A DNA stretch of 64,000 bases, taken from assembly GCA_010093685.1 (NCBI GenBank), contig MU006218.1, forward strand, positions 1,296,580 to 1,360,579, read 5' to 3'. Position numbers and translations under genes: made by a program. Below, in pieces: positions 53,507 to 64,000 of the stretch (its first letter is position 1; each line of letters begins with the position of its first letter). Under the pieces are notes generated by a model, which did no database searches, was not told where the DNA came from, and was given only the letters and a program-made list of their open reading frames with translations. The stretch is from Ophiobolus disseminans (lineage: Eukaryota > Ascomycota > Dothideomycetes > Pleosporales > Phaeosphaeriaceae).

Positions 53507-54873
53507 ATGCATTCAAAAGTAGTCAGTGGGTGGCACACATTACCGTCTTCCTAGAACGATGCTAATATTCCCGCAGTTATTGGGTAAGTTTCGACGCGTC
53601 TTGGAGGTGTACCTGCGCCAGCCCCCACATGACGATGTTTCTGGATCTTTTTGCTTGACACTGACACCCCCTACAGCTCGGGGCCTGCAGGCCACACAGC
53701 AGCCATCTATGCGGCGCGAGCCGACCTGAAGCGTGAGTCGCATCCACGGGCGCATGCACACATCTTTGCTAACAATTCGCAGCCGTCATGTACGAGGGCT
53801 TCATGGCTCTCGGCATAGCAGCGGGCGGCCAATTGACCACTACAGACGAAGTAGAGAACTTCCCTGGCTTCGTCAAGATTGGAGGTGGAAAGCTCATGGT
53901 GCGCTCATGCACCCACTGCTGCCCAACACTGCTAACAAAGCACAGGAGCACATGCGCGAACAGTCCGAAGGCTGCGGCACCGAAATCATCTCCCAAACCG
54001 TCGCGAAGGTCGATCTCAAGTCGCGCCCTTTTAAATACTGGCTACACCCCATGGGCGACGACGAGGAGATCGAGGAGGAGGAACACACCGCCGAAGCCAT
54101 AATCATCGCAACTGGCGCAAAGGCAAGGAGGCTCGATCTGCCAGGCGAGGAAAAGTACTGGGGCTACGGCGTCTCCGCCTGCGCAGTCTGCGACGGCTCC
54201 CTGCCCATGTTCCGTGACCAGCCCCTGGTCGTCATTGGAGGCGGAGATTCCGCGGTAGAAGAGGCGCTGTACCTCACCAAGAAGGCGAAGAAGGTCACCG
54301 TCCTCGTCCGAAGAGACAAGCTACGGGCCAGCCGAACGAACGCGCGCCGCCTCACTACCCACCCGAAGGTCGAGATCATGTTCAACACCAGCGCGTCTGA
54401 GATCAAGGGCGAGGAGAAGAAGAACGGCCTCATGACACAGCTGGTCGTCAAGGACAATGTCACCAAGGAGGAGAAGACAATCGATGCAAAGGGTCTGTTC
54501 TACGCTGTTGGTCACGACCCAGCGACCGAGATCTTCAAGGGACAGCTCGACATGGACGAGGACGGCTACCTGATCACCAAGCCCGGCGAAGGACTCACCA
54601 GCGTTGAGGGCGTATTTGCTGCAGGCGACGTCCAGGACAAGCGGTATCGACAGGCCATCACCAGTGCAGGTACGACCCCAGAATATCTGAATTTATGAAA
54701 GAGCGCAGACTAACAACAACACAGGATCCGGCTGCGTCGCCGCTCTAGAGGCCGAGAAGTGGCTCGCCGACCAAGACGACAGCGTAACCAACGAGCTCGA
54801 GAACGAGAACCAGGCCGAGAAGTCGCAGACCAACGGCGTCGTCCCCGAGTACCGCTCCAACCCGCTGCTATAA
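53507..54873 (+). CDS. TRR1: Thioredoxin reductase (NADPH), low-molecular-weight type
   Basis: Six exons: 53507-53525, 53577-53583 (7 nt), 53677-53732, 53783-53898, 53946-54669 and 54725-54873, giving 356 residues. The splicing of the first three rebuilds MHSKVVIIGSGPAGHTAAIY, the FAD-binding start typical of fungal enzymes. Other signatures are GGQLTTTDEVENFPGF, the redox pair CAVC (145-148) in SACAVCDGSLPMFRD, the NADPH site VIGGGDSAVEEALYL with VRRDKLRAS, and the C-terminal FAD motif GVFAAGDVQDKRYRQAITSA. The enzyme passes electrons from NADPH to thioredoxin. The tail after EKWLA is a non-conserved Asp/Asn/Glu-rich extension. The frame stays open upstream of the ATG. Confidence 0.95.
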
Positions 54874-55375
54874 ACGCATCATCGACGTCACCGTTCGACT
54901 CGCATCAGAAGGATCTAGCATTGTCTTTTAGTAGCATCTATAGAGCTCTGGAAAAAAGGATCTAGTCATCGTGGTTTGGGTGGGGCTTTGCTTTCACAGC
55001 CGGCTGGATTTCGAGGTGGCATGTGACATAGACTTGGGCGTAGGAAAATAGACGTAGCTCATCAACGGCGGCTTCACAGATTGAATGGTGTGTGATCTCG
55101 TGAGACTGTCATTCCTTGGTGACCTGACTATGATATGCGCGCATGGGCGGTGATCCGCTAACAATCGCACTTCATCCACATCCCACCATAGGCTCCAATA
55201 TCTCTTCACATCATCGAACATTTCGGATGCCTCATCCCAGACGATGCGCAAGACTGATGCTTCGACTCTCGCGCTGACTGCCGACTAGCTGATGACAACA
55301 AACGGCTTTTCGGAGACGGCGCTGGTGGTTGAGCCGGGTGGTATGCGAGGTACAGAGCGTCTAGGTTGATGAGTA
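54874..55375. other. Intergenic between convergent genes, 502 bp
   Basis: 3' flanks of thioredoxin reductase and of the leftward acidic protein gene. A leftward frame at 55251-54994 has no support. Confidence 0.4.
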
Positions 55376-56155
55376 TCAACCGCCGAAGCCATGAGCTTTG
55401 AGAAGGGTGAGCGCACTCTCGAAAGCTTTGACTACACTGGTGTCTGGTGCGTGTTAGTCGAGAAGCGTGAGAATGTATGGGCCAGGCGGGGAGATGTACA
55501 GTGTTGACGAGTCTGTTCGAGCTTATCTTCCGAATTCTGGACGTAATTCGTGCGAGTCTTGAGGCTGTACCGAGTGTTAGTGAATAGAATAGTGGTAATG
55601 TATGAAGAGGCAGTACCGCTTGAATGTCCGATCCGTCTCTTGGTCATTGCCGGAATCAGCCCAGATACGGAAGTACTGCAGCTGTCATCAGCTTTTCCTT
55701 CATTCAGTCTTTGAGTGCGGCTGTACATTCATGAGGCTCTCCCATTCTTGAGCCAGCTTTCCTTCCTGGTCATGGCATCCCTGCATAGCCTTATGATAGC
55801 GTTCGTGCAGGTCTTCCCAATCAAAATCAATGACCCTCTCTGCTGGGTCAGAGTCTAGCTCTTCCTCATCTTCCTCGTCAATCTCATCATCATGCTCATC
55901 TTCGTTGCCATGGACTTGCTGCGCTGATGGGGGTCGCTCAGTGTCCTCTGAGCTAATCCGCCTTAGCTGCGGCTTCGATGCGTCGTCGAGCTGTGTTGCA
56001 GGTGGCTCAGACTTGAAGCGTTGTTTATTGTCCATGTTTCCAGACATGTTGAGCGAGGCTGCAAGTCGCTGGGTAGCTGGTGGTGAGGAAGGGAAATATG
56101 GTCCGGATCGTGTTGGTAGAGATGATTCGGATTCGTTGCCGGACTCGCTATTCAT
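55376..56155 (-). CDS. Small acidic helical hypothetical protein
   Basis: Four exons, 56155-55727, 55675-55617, 55564-55500 and 55431-55376, give 202 residues; each junction keeps frame. The first half is Ser/Pro-rich and disordered with a strongly acidic run (EDEHDDEIDEEDEEELDSD). The second half is a conserved-looking helical region: VIDFDWEDLHERYHKAMQGC, EGKLAQEWESLMNYFRIWA, then a possible coiled coil (YVQNSEDKLEQTRQHFKAFE) ending LLKAHGFGG. I do not recognise the family. Exon structure and the helical C terminus support a real gene. It is divergent from ATG14, with 467 bp between the start codons. Confidence 0.7.
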
Positions 56156-56622
56156 CCGCGATGCTGTGCAGTGGTGGTCAGTGCTGTGGGTGAGTGAAGC
56201 ATCAACGAGCTCAGACGCCGGGTCGCCGACATGAGAGCCCCAATGTGAAGCGTGAAGGCAGACGAGATGGTGGTGTTTACATCACGTGGATTGTTCGCAC
56301 CTAGTCCGCTTTCGTAACGCGCGGCATGACGTGGGGAAGGTGCGTCTGACTCGCGCGCGCTTCACGCTCCAGTTGCCGCAGTCATCCACTCATCCAGGAC
56401 TGATTGCACGGCTTCTGCCTATCCAGCCTTCTTCTGCCCTCAACATAACGCTCTAGCCACGTATCTCGCACCACCGCTTCACACGCATCGCTGACTCAAG
56501 CCCATGGGTTCATAACGCTCGACAGCCCCGCGGCCACTCACCACTCAACATGGTTGCCCGGCTCTTCCCACGCCCACTACTCCAAGGTTCACCAGGAGGC
56601 GATCTCACATAGCACACTCATC
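56156..56622. promoter_or_regulatory. Divergent promoter of the acidic protein gene and ATG14
   Basis: 467 bp between two start codons. It contains TCACGTGA at 56281-56288, an E-box palindrome of the bHLH type, which could serve either gene; its use is inference. Confidence 0.4.
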
Positions 56623-58233
56623 ATGGAGTGCGACATCTGCGGAAAGACAGGCAACCTCACGCATCCCCTCCACTGCATCACTTGCGCCCGCAGCTACCTC
56701 GAACAGCCCCGCATCGACCTCGCGAGAACGCTGATAGACAAGGATGGCGTCGAGAGGCACGTCACGGCTGTCATACAGGGCTTGGAAGACAAGTCCAGCC
56801 AACATGTCTCCCTTGCAGATTCGAAGGGAGGACTCCTGGTCGACCGGCAGGAGTGCACCAACCATGTCAACTTGCAACGGATGAAAGCAGAGACCACCGA
56901 GACACAGGAGCGCCTACAGCTCATCGCGGAACACGCAGACCATCTTCGGGCGCAGATGGAGGCCACACGGAAGCAACTCGATGCACGACGAACAGCGAAC
57001 GCACAACGCAAGTCCGACCTCTCCTCTGCCACCTACGGCATCGATTCGCGGCGCGCCAACGAGCTGGACAAGGTCCAACAGCACGTCAAGAGAATCGACT
57101 ACAAGTCAGACAAGATGCATCATGAGACCATGGACTTGCGCATGCAGCTATGTACCACCGCTGCAAGGCTGGCCGGCTTGAAGATGACGAGACGGAAGAA
57201 CAAGGACGGAAGCATCAAAGATGCATACAACATTGGACCAGGCACGCGCCTCAGAATATGGAATCTTCGAGACCTCAACGATGCTCCTCCAGACCAGCTC
57301 TCGGCATCGCTGGGTGCTGTGGCTCAACTGCTTGTTCGCGTTGCTGCTTACATGGGCATCCGTCTTCCTGCCGAGATCACGCTTCCACATACTGATTATC
57401 CACAGCCTACTATCTTTAGTCCCGCGTCATCATATCAAGGCAAGAAGGTGCCGTTTCCAGGATCGACCCCGTCACACAGTTCGAGCAACAGTCCGGAGAC
57501 ATCTCGTACCATGGACCCGCGCATTCATCTTCCGAAGCCACGCGCTCTCTTCATCGATCGTCAGCTGGGCCACCTCTCCGCCGAAGATCCACCCGCTTAC
57601 TCTTCCTTCATCGAGGGTGTTTCTCTGCTCGCTTACAATGTCGCGTGGCTGTGTAGGACGCAGGGCATGAAAGACAGCTTCAAGCAATGGGAAGATATTT
57701 GCCCCATGGGTCGGAGCCTGCATCGTCTCTTGATCTCTCAAGAAACTTCAATACGTCGGCGTGTTGAAAACCCGCTCGACAAAGACATCGCATCATCGTC
57801 GTCAACGAAGGTCCGAAAGCCGCCCATCGCCTTTGGACAGCTATCGCATGCAACATCACACTCACACATGAACACCGCCGAGAACGCGCAGTATCTCAGC
57901 GGCTGGAGCATATCACCAACTAAGATTGTGGACGAGCTCAAGGCGTTTTTGTTGGCGGAACTACAAGCGCAGGAGTGGGATGTCCTCAACCAGAAGGAAT
58001 GGGCAGATATGGAGAACATCATCGCGGAGGATCCTATCGTTGTTGGCGACAAGAGACGCGACAATGCTGCGAGTGACGGTCGCAGCTTTCTGACGTCGAC
58101 TACAGCCAACGGCAATACCTCGCTATTGCAGAAGCTTGATACGTCCGATGCGGAACAGTCCGAACGGAGGAGGGGCACAAGTGGGTGGACGAAGCTCAAG
58201 AGCCGGCCTGACGAGAAGACAATCCCTGAGTAA
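56623..58233 (+). CDS. ATG14: Atg14, autophagy-specific subunit of PI3-kinase complex I
   Basis: A single exon from ATG 56623 gives 536 residues; upstream in-frame ATGs would precede the conserved zinc-binding start. Residues 3-21 hold two CxxC pairs (CDICGK..CITC), the hallmark N terminus of Atg14/Barkor. A long coiled coil (about 85-190) follows, with RMKAETTETQERLQLIAEHA and HADHLRAQMEATRKQLDARR. The conserved helical domain includes TRLRIWNLRDLNDAPPDQLS, LGAVAQLLVRVAAYMGIRLP and FIEGVSLLAYNVAWLCRTQG. In yeast Atg14 directs Vps34, Vps15 and Atg6 to the phagophore assembly site. Vps38/UVRAG is related but lacks the N-terminal cysteines, so Atg14 is preferred. The Ser/Pro linker near residue 290 and the polar tail are typical variable parts. 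Confidence 0.88.
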   Translation: MECDICGKTGNLTHPLHCITCARSYLEQPRIDLARTLIDKDGVERHVTAVIQGLEDKSSQHVSLADSKGGLLVDRQECTNHVNLQRMKAETTETQERLQLIAEHADHLRAQMEATRKQLDARRTANAQRKSDLSSATYGIDSRRANELDKVQQHVKRIDYKSDKMHHETMDLRMQLCTTAARLAGLKMTRRKNKDGSIKDAYNIGPGTRLRIWNLRDLNDAPPDQLSASLGAVAQLLVRVAAYMGIRLPAEITLPHTDYPQPTIFSPASSYQGKKVPFPGSTPSHSSSNSPETSRTMDPRIHLPKPRALFIDRQLGHLSAEDPPAYSSFIEGVSLLAYNVAWLCRTQGMKDSFKQWEDICPMGRSLHRLLISQETSIRRRVENPLDKDIASSSSTKVRKPPIAFGQLSHATSHSHMNTAENAQYLSGWSISPTKIVDELKAFLLAELQAQEWDVLNQKEWADMENIIAEDPIVVGDKRRDNAASDGRSFLTSTTANGNTSLLQKLDTSDAEQSERRRGTSGWTKLKSRPDEKTIPE

Positions 58234-58867
58234 GCCTCTGTTGGAAGGTGCGAAACATGCATATAGAATCGTCATTTTTAGATACCCAGTATGCGCAATA
58301 GACATGTTTTTGCCTTGCATGTCTCAATTTGCTTACGTACGTGCATGAGCCTGACCGTCTTCTCACCGTCGTGCCTGCAGCTGATGCTGCCATCTCATAT
58401 GTCATCCATGGCTATAGCCGATGGTGGCCGACGTAAGGCTCCGGAGAATTTGATGGCACCATCTGCGCTAACCCCGGATTCGATTCGCATCACGAAATCA
58501 ACGCGCCTTGCGGCCGAGGCGACATCTGCATGCTTCCATGGGTCCTGGGCTCTCATAATCAAGTGCTGAGAAATGTCGGTGCTCGTCCGGCGACCCAAAC
58601 GATATATAATACGACTTGGGAGTCATCATGAAGTTCCACCACCTAACTTATCTCTTATCACACCATATTCGCGATATTGCACCATCGACCAAACAAAGGG
58701 TCGGATAACAGCAACCACGTTTAAGTCGCGCTAGAATTATAATTATCTGAGAAACGTCAAAACCGCTGCACCTCTGCTCTCTACTTGTTCACATACTTTG
58801 AGGTTTTTCGGAGCTCTCCTCTCAAGCACCGTCATCGAATCGAACTCTTCGAGCCAACGCCATCACC
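58234..58867. other. Intergenic, promoter of CYS3, 634 bp
   Basis: No supported gene. Bases 58640-58760 are AT-rich. The rest forms the upstream region of CYS3. Confidence 0.4.
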
Positions 58868-60221
58868 ATGACGGTTCCAGAGCACCCAATTGATACGCCA
58901 CCACGCGCGCCGTCACCAGTCCACGGGTTCGGCACTCTCGCCGTACATGCTGGAAGCCCTCATGATCCAGTCACTGGTGCTGTGATCGAGTCTGTAAGTG
59001 GTGTTGTGCAACTCTGGGCGGGTTAGTGACTAATTGAATGCAGATCTCGCTTTCAACGACATTTGCGCAAACCGGCCTCGGAAAGCCAGTCGGCCAGTAC
59101 GAATACTCAAGATCCTCGAATCCCAATCGGTAGGTTTATCCGAAATGCTCTTCCAAAATTTGAGCTAACAGCGATTCAGAGACAACTTCGAGAAGGCGGT
59201 TGCTGCTCTTGAGCATGCGAATTACGCGCTCGCCTTCAGTTCCGGTTCCGCCACCACCGCCAACATTCTGCAATCGCTCGCACAAGGATCGCACGTCATA
59301 TCCGTCTCAGATGTCTACGGAGGCACACACCGCTACTTCACCAAGGTAGCGCTCACACATGATGTTAAAGTTACCTTCACACCGAGCATGGTGGCCGACA
59401 TCGAGGGGCTTATTCGACCAAACACCAAGCTCATCTGGATTGAGTCACCATCAAATCCAACCTTGAGTCTTGTCGACATTCGAGAAGTGGCAACCGTTGC
59501 TCACCAGCACGGCATCATGGTGGTTGTGGACAATACATTCATGTCACCCTACGTCCAGAACCCGCTCGACCACGGCGCAGATATCGTCGTACACTCCGTC
59601 ACGAAATACATCAACGGCCACTCAGACGTAGTCATGGGCGCGGCAGCCTTCAACTCGCCAGAGCTCTTTGAGCGCCTTTCTTTCCTCCAGAACGCCATTG
59701 GCGCCATCCCCTCAGCATTCGACTGTTGGCTCGCACACCGCGGTCTCAAGACCCTGCACCTCCGCGCGCGTGAAGCTACCAAGAACGCAACCGGTGTCGC
59801 AGAAGCTCTCGAAGCCTCATCGCACGTCAGATCTGTCAACTACCCCGGTCTCGCATCACACCCCCAGCGCGAGATCGCAAAGAAGCAGCACCGCGACGGC
59901 ATGGGTGGCGGCATGCTTTCATTCCGCATCCAAGGCGGCCACGACGCTGCCGAGCGCTTCTGCCAAGCTACCAAGATCTTCACGCTCGCCGAGTCACTGG
60001 GTGGTGTCGAGTCACTAGTCGAAGTACCCAGCGCCATGACCCACGGCGGCATTCCCAGGGAGCAGCGCGAAGCGGCTGGTGTCTATGATGACCTAGTCCG
60101 CATCAGCTGCGGTGTCGAAGACGAGGCTGATCTTGTGAACGACGTGCTGCAGGCACTTGAGAAGGCGGTCCTAGGCTCGAAGGTCAAGAACGGATTCGCC
60201 GCCAATGGAAACGGAGCGTAG
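58868..60221 (+). CDS. CYS3: Cystathionine gamma-lyase (PLP enzyme of transsulfuration)
   Basis: Exons 58868-58993, 59044-59129 and 59180-60221 give 417 residues. Family signatures are FGTLAVHAGSPHDPVTGAVI, LSTTFAQTG, YEYSRSSNPNRDNFEKAVAA, YALAFSSGSATTANILQSL, SDVYGGTHRYF, WIESPSNPTL, VVDNTFMSPYVQNPLDHGAD and the PLP-lysine segment HSVTKYINGHSDVVMG (Lys 213). The C-terminal SLGGVESLVEVPSAMTHGGI and VRISCGVEDEADLVND fit gamma-lyase rather than cystathionine gamma-synthase. The enzyme cleaves cystathionine to cysteine, 2-oxobutyrate and ammonia in the cytosol. The N-terminal extension before FGTLAVHAG is short, with no targeting signal. Confidence 0.94.
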
Positions 60222-60881
60222 ATGGCATCTATTTGACACCTTTGTTTCGAGAGAACCAAAAGCAATGTTACGAGATCATGCTTGGCGGTCACGGCATTTC
60301 GGCGTACTTGAGATATGATAGACATGCACATTCCAATTGTGCAATAGGGCAAGAGAAGCTTGCATAGCGAGCAATGAGATACCAAATGACGTTCTAACCC
60401 ATACCCTCTGCCTGTACGAAGTTGTTGATCACTTTTCCAGTATGACATCGATACACTGGAATGCCAATCTGACACATAGTTGGCTTGCTAGTAGCATTTG
60501 TGATGAGTATGAATCCCAACCGCCAAGGATGATTGAGTTTTGATCATGCTTCATGAGTTTATCTATTTAGGGCAAAGCCTCGAAGCCATACGTGCGCATG
60601 CATCCAAACATTGAGGAAACAGACATACCAACGCGCCGCTGTCGCTTTGCCGTCAAAGGCGCCACCCGGAGAGCGACGACGAACATAAGGCAACTGCTTG
60701 CTTCTCTCTCGACTTGCCGATTGCCCCGTTGCTGCTCGCATGAAGCAACAATGACTGCGCAACTTCTTTATATAGATCTCCCAAGCAACCGACACCTCGC
60801 CTGCATAGTTCTTGATATATTTGGTTTTCAGTTATACATGCGTTGCCACCTTTGCACCCATGTCATGGATTCGAGGAAATA
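60222..60881. other. Intergenic up to the second NLR element, 660 bp
   Basis: Frames on either strand lack family features. The region ends at the TA (60880-60881) next to the element end. I could not identify a host gene interrupted here. Confidence 0.4.
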
Positions 60882-61230
60882 CTATCCCCCCCTGCGTGCC
60901 GGAAAACCCTGTGTGCCAAAAACCTGTTCATGCTTTGCATCACAACAATGTCAATATATATCAAAAGGTGTCGATACTCTCAGAATACACTCTCGATGTA
61001 TCAGCCTTAGCCGTTACTACTCCGCTACTCATACTTAGCTCTATTGCGCTAGCAATACTATGTTTCATTGTCAACATACACAACAGCCTAAGCTTGGTTG
61101 GCCTCGGATTCACTTTATAGCTGATGCAATCTTGCTGGATCATGCTTAGCTGTAGAAAAATATTTTAGGAGTATATTCCGAGCGCAGCAACTCTATATCT
61201 ATACTATCTGCGCATCAGTTGTGTTGAGTA
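60882..61230 (+). repeat. Left terminal repeat of NLR element 2
   Basis: It aligns with 29510-29850 and with the reverse complement of 33440-33787. The outer 37 bp are well kept and the inner part is more diverged. Open frames crossing it are meaningless. Confidence 0.75.
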
Positions 61231-61550
61231 CTGATGTCGAGCCGCATTGTCAAGCAAGAGACCCACTTTGTGCCTGTATCAAAACGTTAGAAAGAGACTA
61301 GCGGTATACTAGCAATGCTGACATCATCGCTCAACTTGCAGTTGGCGAGTAGCTCAAGCCACACCTTGACGCTGGACCACTGACGCCTCTGGCAGGGTAC
61401 CTGCAGCCTCACAGCCCCAGTATCAAGCGCTCAGCCTGCTCGACATGTTGAGTGGTACACGATGCTCTGCACGCCTCATCCTTTTTCGACAGCGAGTCAC
61501 CGCTGCAAACCTCGACCCTCCCTTCTTGCTTGCGCGAAACACGTTCCACG

Positions 61551-64000
61551 ATGCGACTTCTGCAGCGCCTGAAGGACGACGTTTTCGAGCTGGCCACCTT
61601 CGACGATGAATCCCCTTCGCCGTATGCTATCCTCTCCCACACGTGGATCGAAGGACAGGAGGTTACATATGACGAGCTCGTGGCTGGCGGAAGCAAGAAC
61701 AAGTCAGGCTATGCCAAACTCCGCTTTTGCGCAGAACAAGCGGCGGCGGATGGCATTCAGTACATCTGGGTCGATACCTGCTGCATCGACAAATCAACCA
61801 GCAATGAGCTGAGCACAGCAATCAACTCTATGTTCCGATGGTATCAGCGTGCGGCTAAGTGCTATGTATACCTCTCAGATGTCTCTGTACCTGAGGAGGT
61901 CGCTGACGCCCATGCTTTCCCACTAATATGGACGGAAGCGTTTCAACGAAGTCGGTGGTTTACACGAGGCTGGACGCTGCAAGAGTTGTTAGCGCCTCCG
62001 CACGTCGAGTTCTTCTCTAGAGAGGGCAAACGGCTGGGTAGTAGGATATCGTTGGAGCGCGAAATCCATAAGGTTGCTAACATTCCCGTGGAGGTGCTTA
62101 GAGGGCAAAGCCTCGCCGAGCGTAGCGTAGAGGAGCGAATGGGCTGGGCGGGCAGACGCATGACGACCTTAAAGGAAGACAAAGTATACTGTCTGCTAGG
62201 TATCTTTGGGGTTTTCTTACCTCTTATCTATGGAGAGGGAGAAGAATACGCAACTCGACGACTAAAAGAGGAGATAGCCAGGCGTCAGAAAGGGCAAGGA
62301 ATAGGAGACCAGGATCGCCTATTAGGTACGTTTCTACTAGTAGAGCAACAGTTCTTTCTATAAGCTATTAAAAGCTAATGAAATGCAGTATCCCTTCTAT
62401 TACCCTTTCCAAGAAATGAGCAATTCGTCGGACGAGAGGACCAGCTTAAGTCTCTTAAGCAAATGCTGTTCTCCCTAAGAACACACGCGCGCATGGCAAT
62501 ATATGGGCTAGGTGGCTGTGGAAAGTCAGCGCTAGCTCTTGAGTTCGCATATCGCGTTCTGGCGGACCGCGCTGCAGATCGAGTGTTCTGGGTGCCTGCA
62601 ATCAGCCGAGACAGCTTCGAGCTTGCGTATCGCGAGATTGCAACCAGCCTGTGCATCCCAGGAATAAGAGACAGCAACGCAGACATTAACAAGCTTGTCA
62701 AAGAAGCACTGAGCGCAGACAGCTCCGGCAACTGGCTTATGATCGTCGACAATGCTGATGACCCTACCGTCCTGCAAGGTACAGTTAGTAGCGATCCAAG
62801 GTCCGCCCGCTTAAGCGACTTGCTACCTTGCAGCCGCCAGGGCACTATCCTGTTCACTACACGGAGCAGGAAAGCAGCTTGGACGCTTTCGCCTGATTGT
62901 GTCTTAGAGCTTAAAGACATGAATCAAGCAGAAGCAAGGCAGCTTTTGGTGCAGCGTGTTACTGAGGATGCGTTGCTAGACGACTCGTTAGCTATTAATC
63001 GACTGCTCAGCATACTCGCCTGTCTCCCACTTGCAATCGTGCAAGCAGCTGCTTTTATCAACAGCAACGCAACATCAGTCTCTGAATATGTGTCTTTGTT
63101 CGAAGATGCAGGCATAGAGACAGAGCTCTTTAGCGAGCAGTTTGAGGACCCTAGCAGGTACCAGGGAATGGACAGTACAATTGCTAAGACATGGCACATC
63201 TCCTTCAACCAGATACGCAGGCAAGATCCGCTGGCAGCAGACTACCTTGCCTTTATAGCATGCATCGACCGTATCAACGTCCCGCAGTCGCTGTTGCCTT
63301 CCAAAGGATCACGAGTGCAGCAAATCAAAGCGCTTGGAACTTTGACTGGGTACGCATTTCTAATGGAGCGTCAGCAAACAGTGCAAGGGGCAGAGAGAGA
63401 GAGATACTTTGACACGCACCGTCTGGTGCATGTAGCATCAGTTGCATGGTTGCATGAACATGGTGAATGGGAAGACTGGGCCCGTACAGCCACGAAGCGA
63501 CTCCAGGAACTAGTGCCGTATGGTGGGCATGAAAGAAAGGAGATATGGGTTCCATACCTTCCACATGCTATACATGTAGCAGGATGCGAGGACGTCGTAG
63601 ATACGACAGCAAGAGCATGTCTACTTGAACGAGTAGGCACGTGTCAAAAAGATCTAGGACAGTATACAGCGGCTGAGGCATCGCATAGGCAAGTGTCATC
63701 GCTGAGAGAGGAGGTACTTGGGCCTGAGCATCCAGACACGCTGACAAGCATGAGCAACTTGGCGCTTGTGCTGAACAGCCAGGGCAAGTACAAAGAGGCG
63801 GAGGCAATGAACAGACAGACACTGGCATGGAGGGAGAAAGTACTTGGGCCTAAGCATCCAGACACGCTGACAAGCTTGAGCAACTTGGCGCGAGTGATGG
63901 ACAGCCAGGGCAAGTACGAAGAGGCAGAGGCAATGAACAGACAAGAGCTAGAGTGCACTAAGAAAGTACTTGGGCCTGAACATCCAGACACGCTGACGAG
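61551..64000 (+). CDS. HET - NB-ARC - TPR NLR-type receptor (element 2 cargo, 3' partial)
   Basis: Exon 1 is 61551-62325 (775 nt, the same length and end phase as in copy 1). Exon 2 starts at 62389 and stays open to the window end, so 795 residues are visible. HET motifs YAILSHTW, QYIWVDTCCID and TRGWTLQELLAP, the P-loop GLGGCGKS (298-305), NWLMIVDNADD, FTTRSRK and the TPR units match copy 1 in position. In place of GLPLA it has CLPLAIVQAAAF, a conservative change. TPR units of 126 bp recur at about 63715, 63841 and 63967. The intron carries a GCTAATG branch. Function is inferred as for copy 1: a non-self or damage sensor that triggers a HET-mediated response. Confidence 0.9.

Larger units (their letters stand above)
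60882..64000 (+). mobile_element. NLR-carrying inverted-repeat element, copy 2 (left part; continues outside)
   Basis: It starts CTATCCCCCCCTGCGTGCCGG after a TA, with 34 of the first 37 bases equal to the left end of copy 1. Weaker ordered matches continue for about 350 bp (AGCCTTAGC, GCAATACTATG, ACAACAGCC..TTGGCCTCGGA, GTATATTCCGAGC). The NLR start codon lies 669 bp from the end, against 734 bp in copy 1, on the same strand. The right end is beyond the window. Confidence 0.75.

Noticed and set aside
60592..61120. Rightward frames before and across the second element end
   Set aside because: They cross the terminal repeat boundary and the part before it has no recognisable domain, so they are unlikely to be genes.
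27046..64000. A Starship-type giant element as carrier of the NLR genes
   Set aside because: No DUF3435/tyrosine-recombinase captain gene is visible in the window, and the TA duplication plus long inverted repeats indicate a small unit instead.
1..64000. CRISPR arrays, viral genes, rRNA operons
   Set aside because: None seen. tRNA genes could not be ruled out by eye; a covariance-model scan would decide.

Overview
This window looks like nuclear DNA of a filamentous ascomycete (Pezizomycotina; a Dothideomycete would fit, but I cannot prove the class). Genes lie on both strands and are cut by short introns of about 45 to 110 bases with GT..AG ends and CTAAC-type branch sites. There are HET-domain NLR genes, Zn2Cys6 regulators and 2EXR/BTB families, and the housekeeping genes are orthologues of yeast genes.

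Left part (1-27 kb) is mostly conserved. It holds the start of a monothiol glutaredoxin of the Grx3/4 type, a drug-efflux-type MFS transporter divergent from a Zn2Cys6 regulator, RPF2 (ribosome assembly), MMS19 (cytosolic Fe-S delivery) divergent from MTD1 (folate), several membrane or small hypothetical proteins, a very long F-box protein with a zinc-ribbon-like motif, ABP1 (actin patches) and a coiled-coil protein.

Middle part (27-48 kb) is an accessory island. It begins with a family of small secreted proteins: one intact gene, one 5' scrap, and one gene split by an insertion. The insertion is the main result of this reading. Bases 29510-33787 form a 4278-bp unit with long imperfect terminal inverted repeats (about 480-520 bp), flanked by a TA target duplication. 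Its one clear gene is an intact HET - NB-ARC - TPR NLR-type receptor. The missing end of the split secreted gene lies on the far side. Removing the unit plus one TA gives a last exon of 160 nt, the same length as in the intact paralogue at 27323-28400. A second copy of the unit starts at 60882 with the same terminal repeat and a second intact NLR of the same architecture, which runs off the window. The island also holds a BTB pseudogene, four 2EXR/F-box-like genes or relics in various states of decay, a bacterial-type solute-binding protein, two hypothetical genes and a cytochrome P450.

Right part (48-60 kb) returns to conserved genes: a GNAT-type acetyltransferase, RPP0, TRM82, thioredoxin reductase (with a 7-nt exon), a small acidic protein, ATG14 and CYS3. 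The second NLR element follows.

Splice sites were placed by eye from frame continuity and family knowledge. Where they could not be fixed (TF exon 2/3, MMS19 5' exons, 2EXR starts) this is stated.
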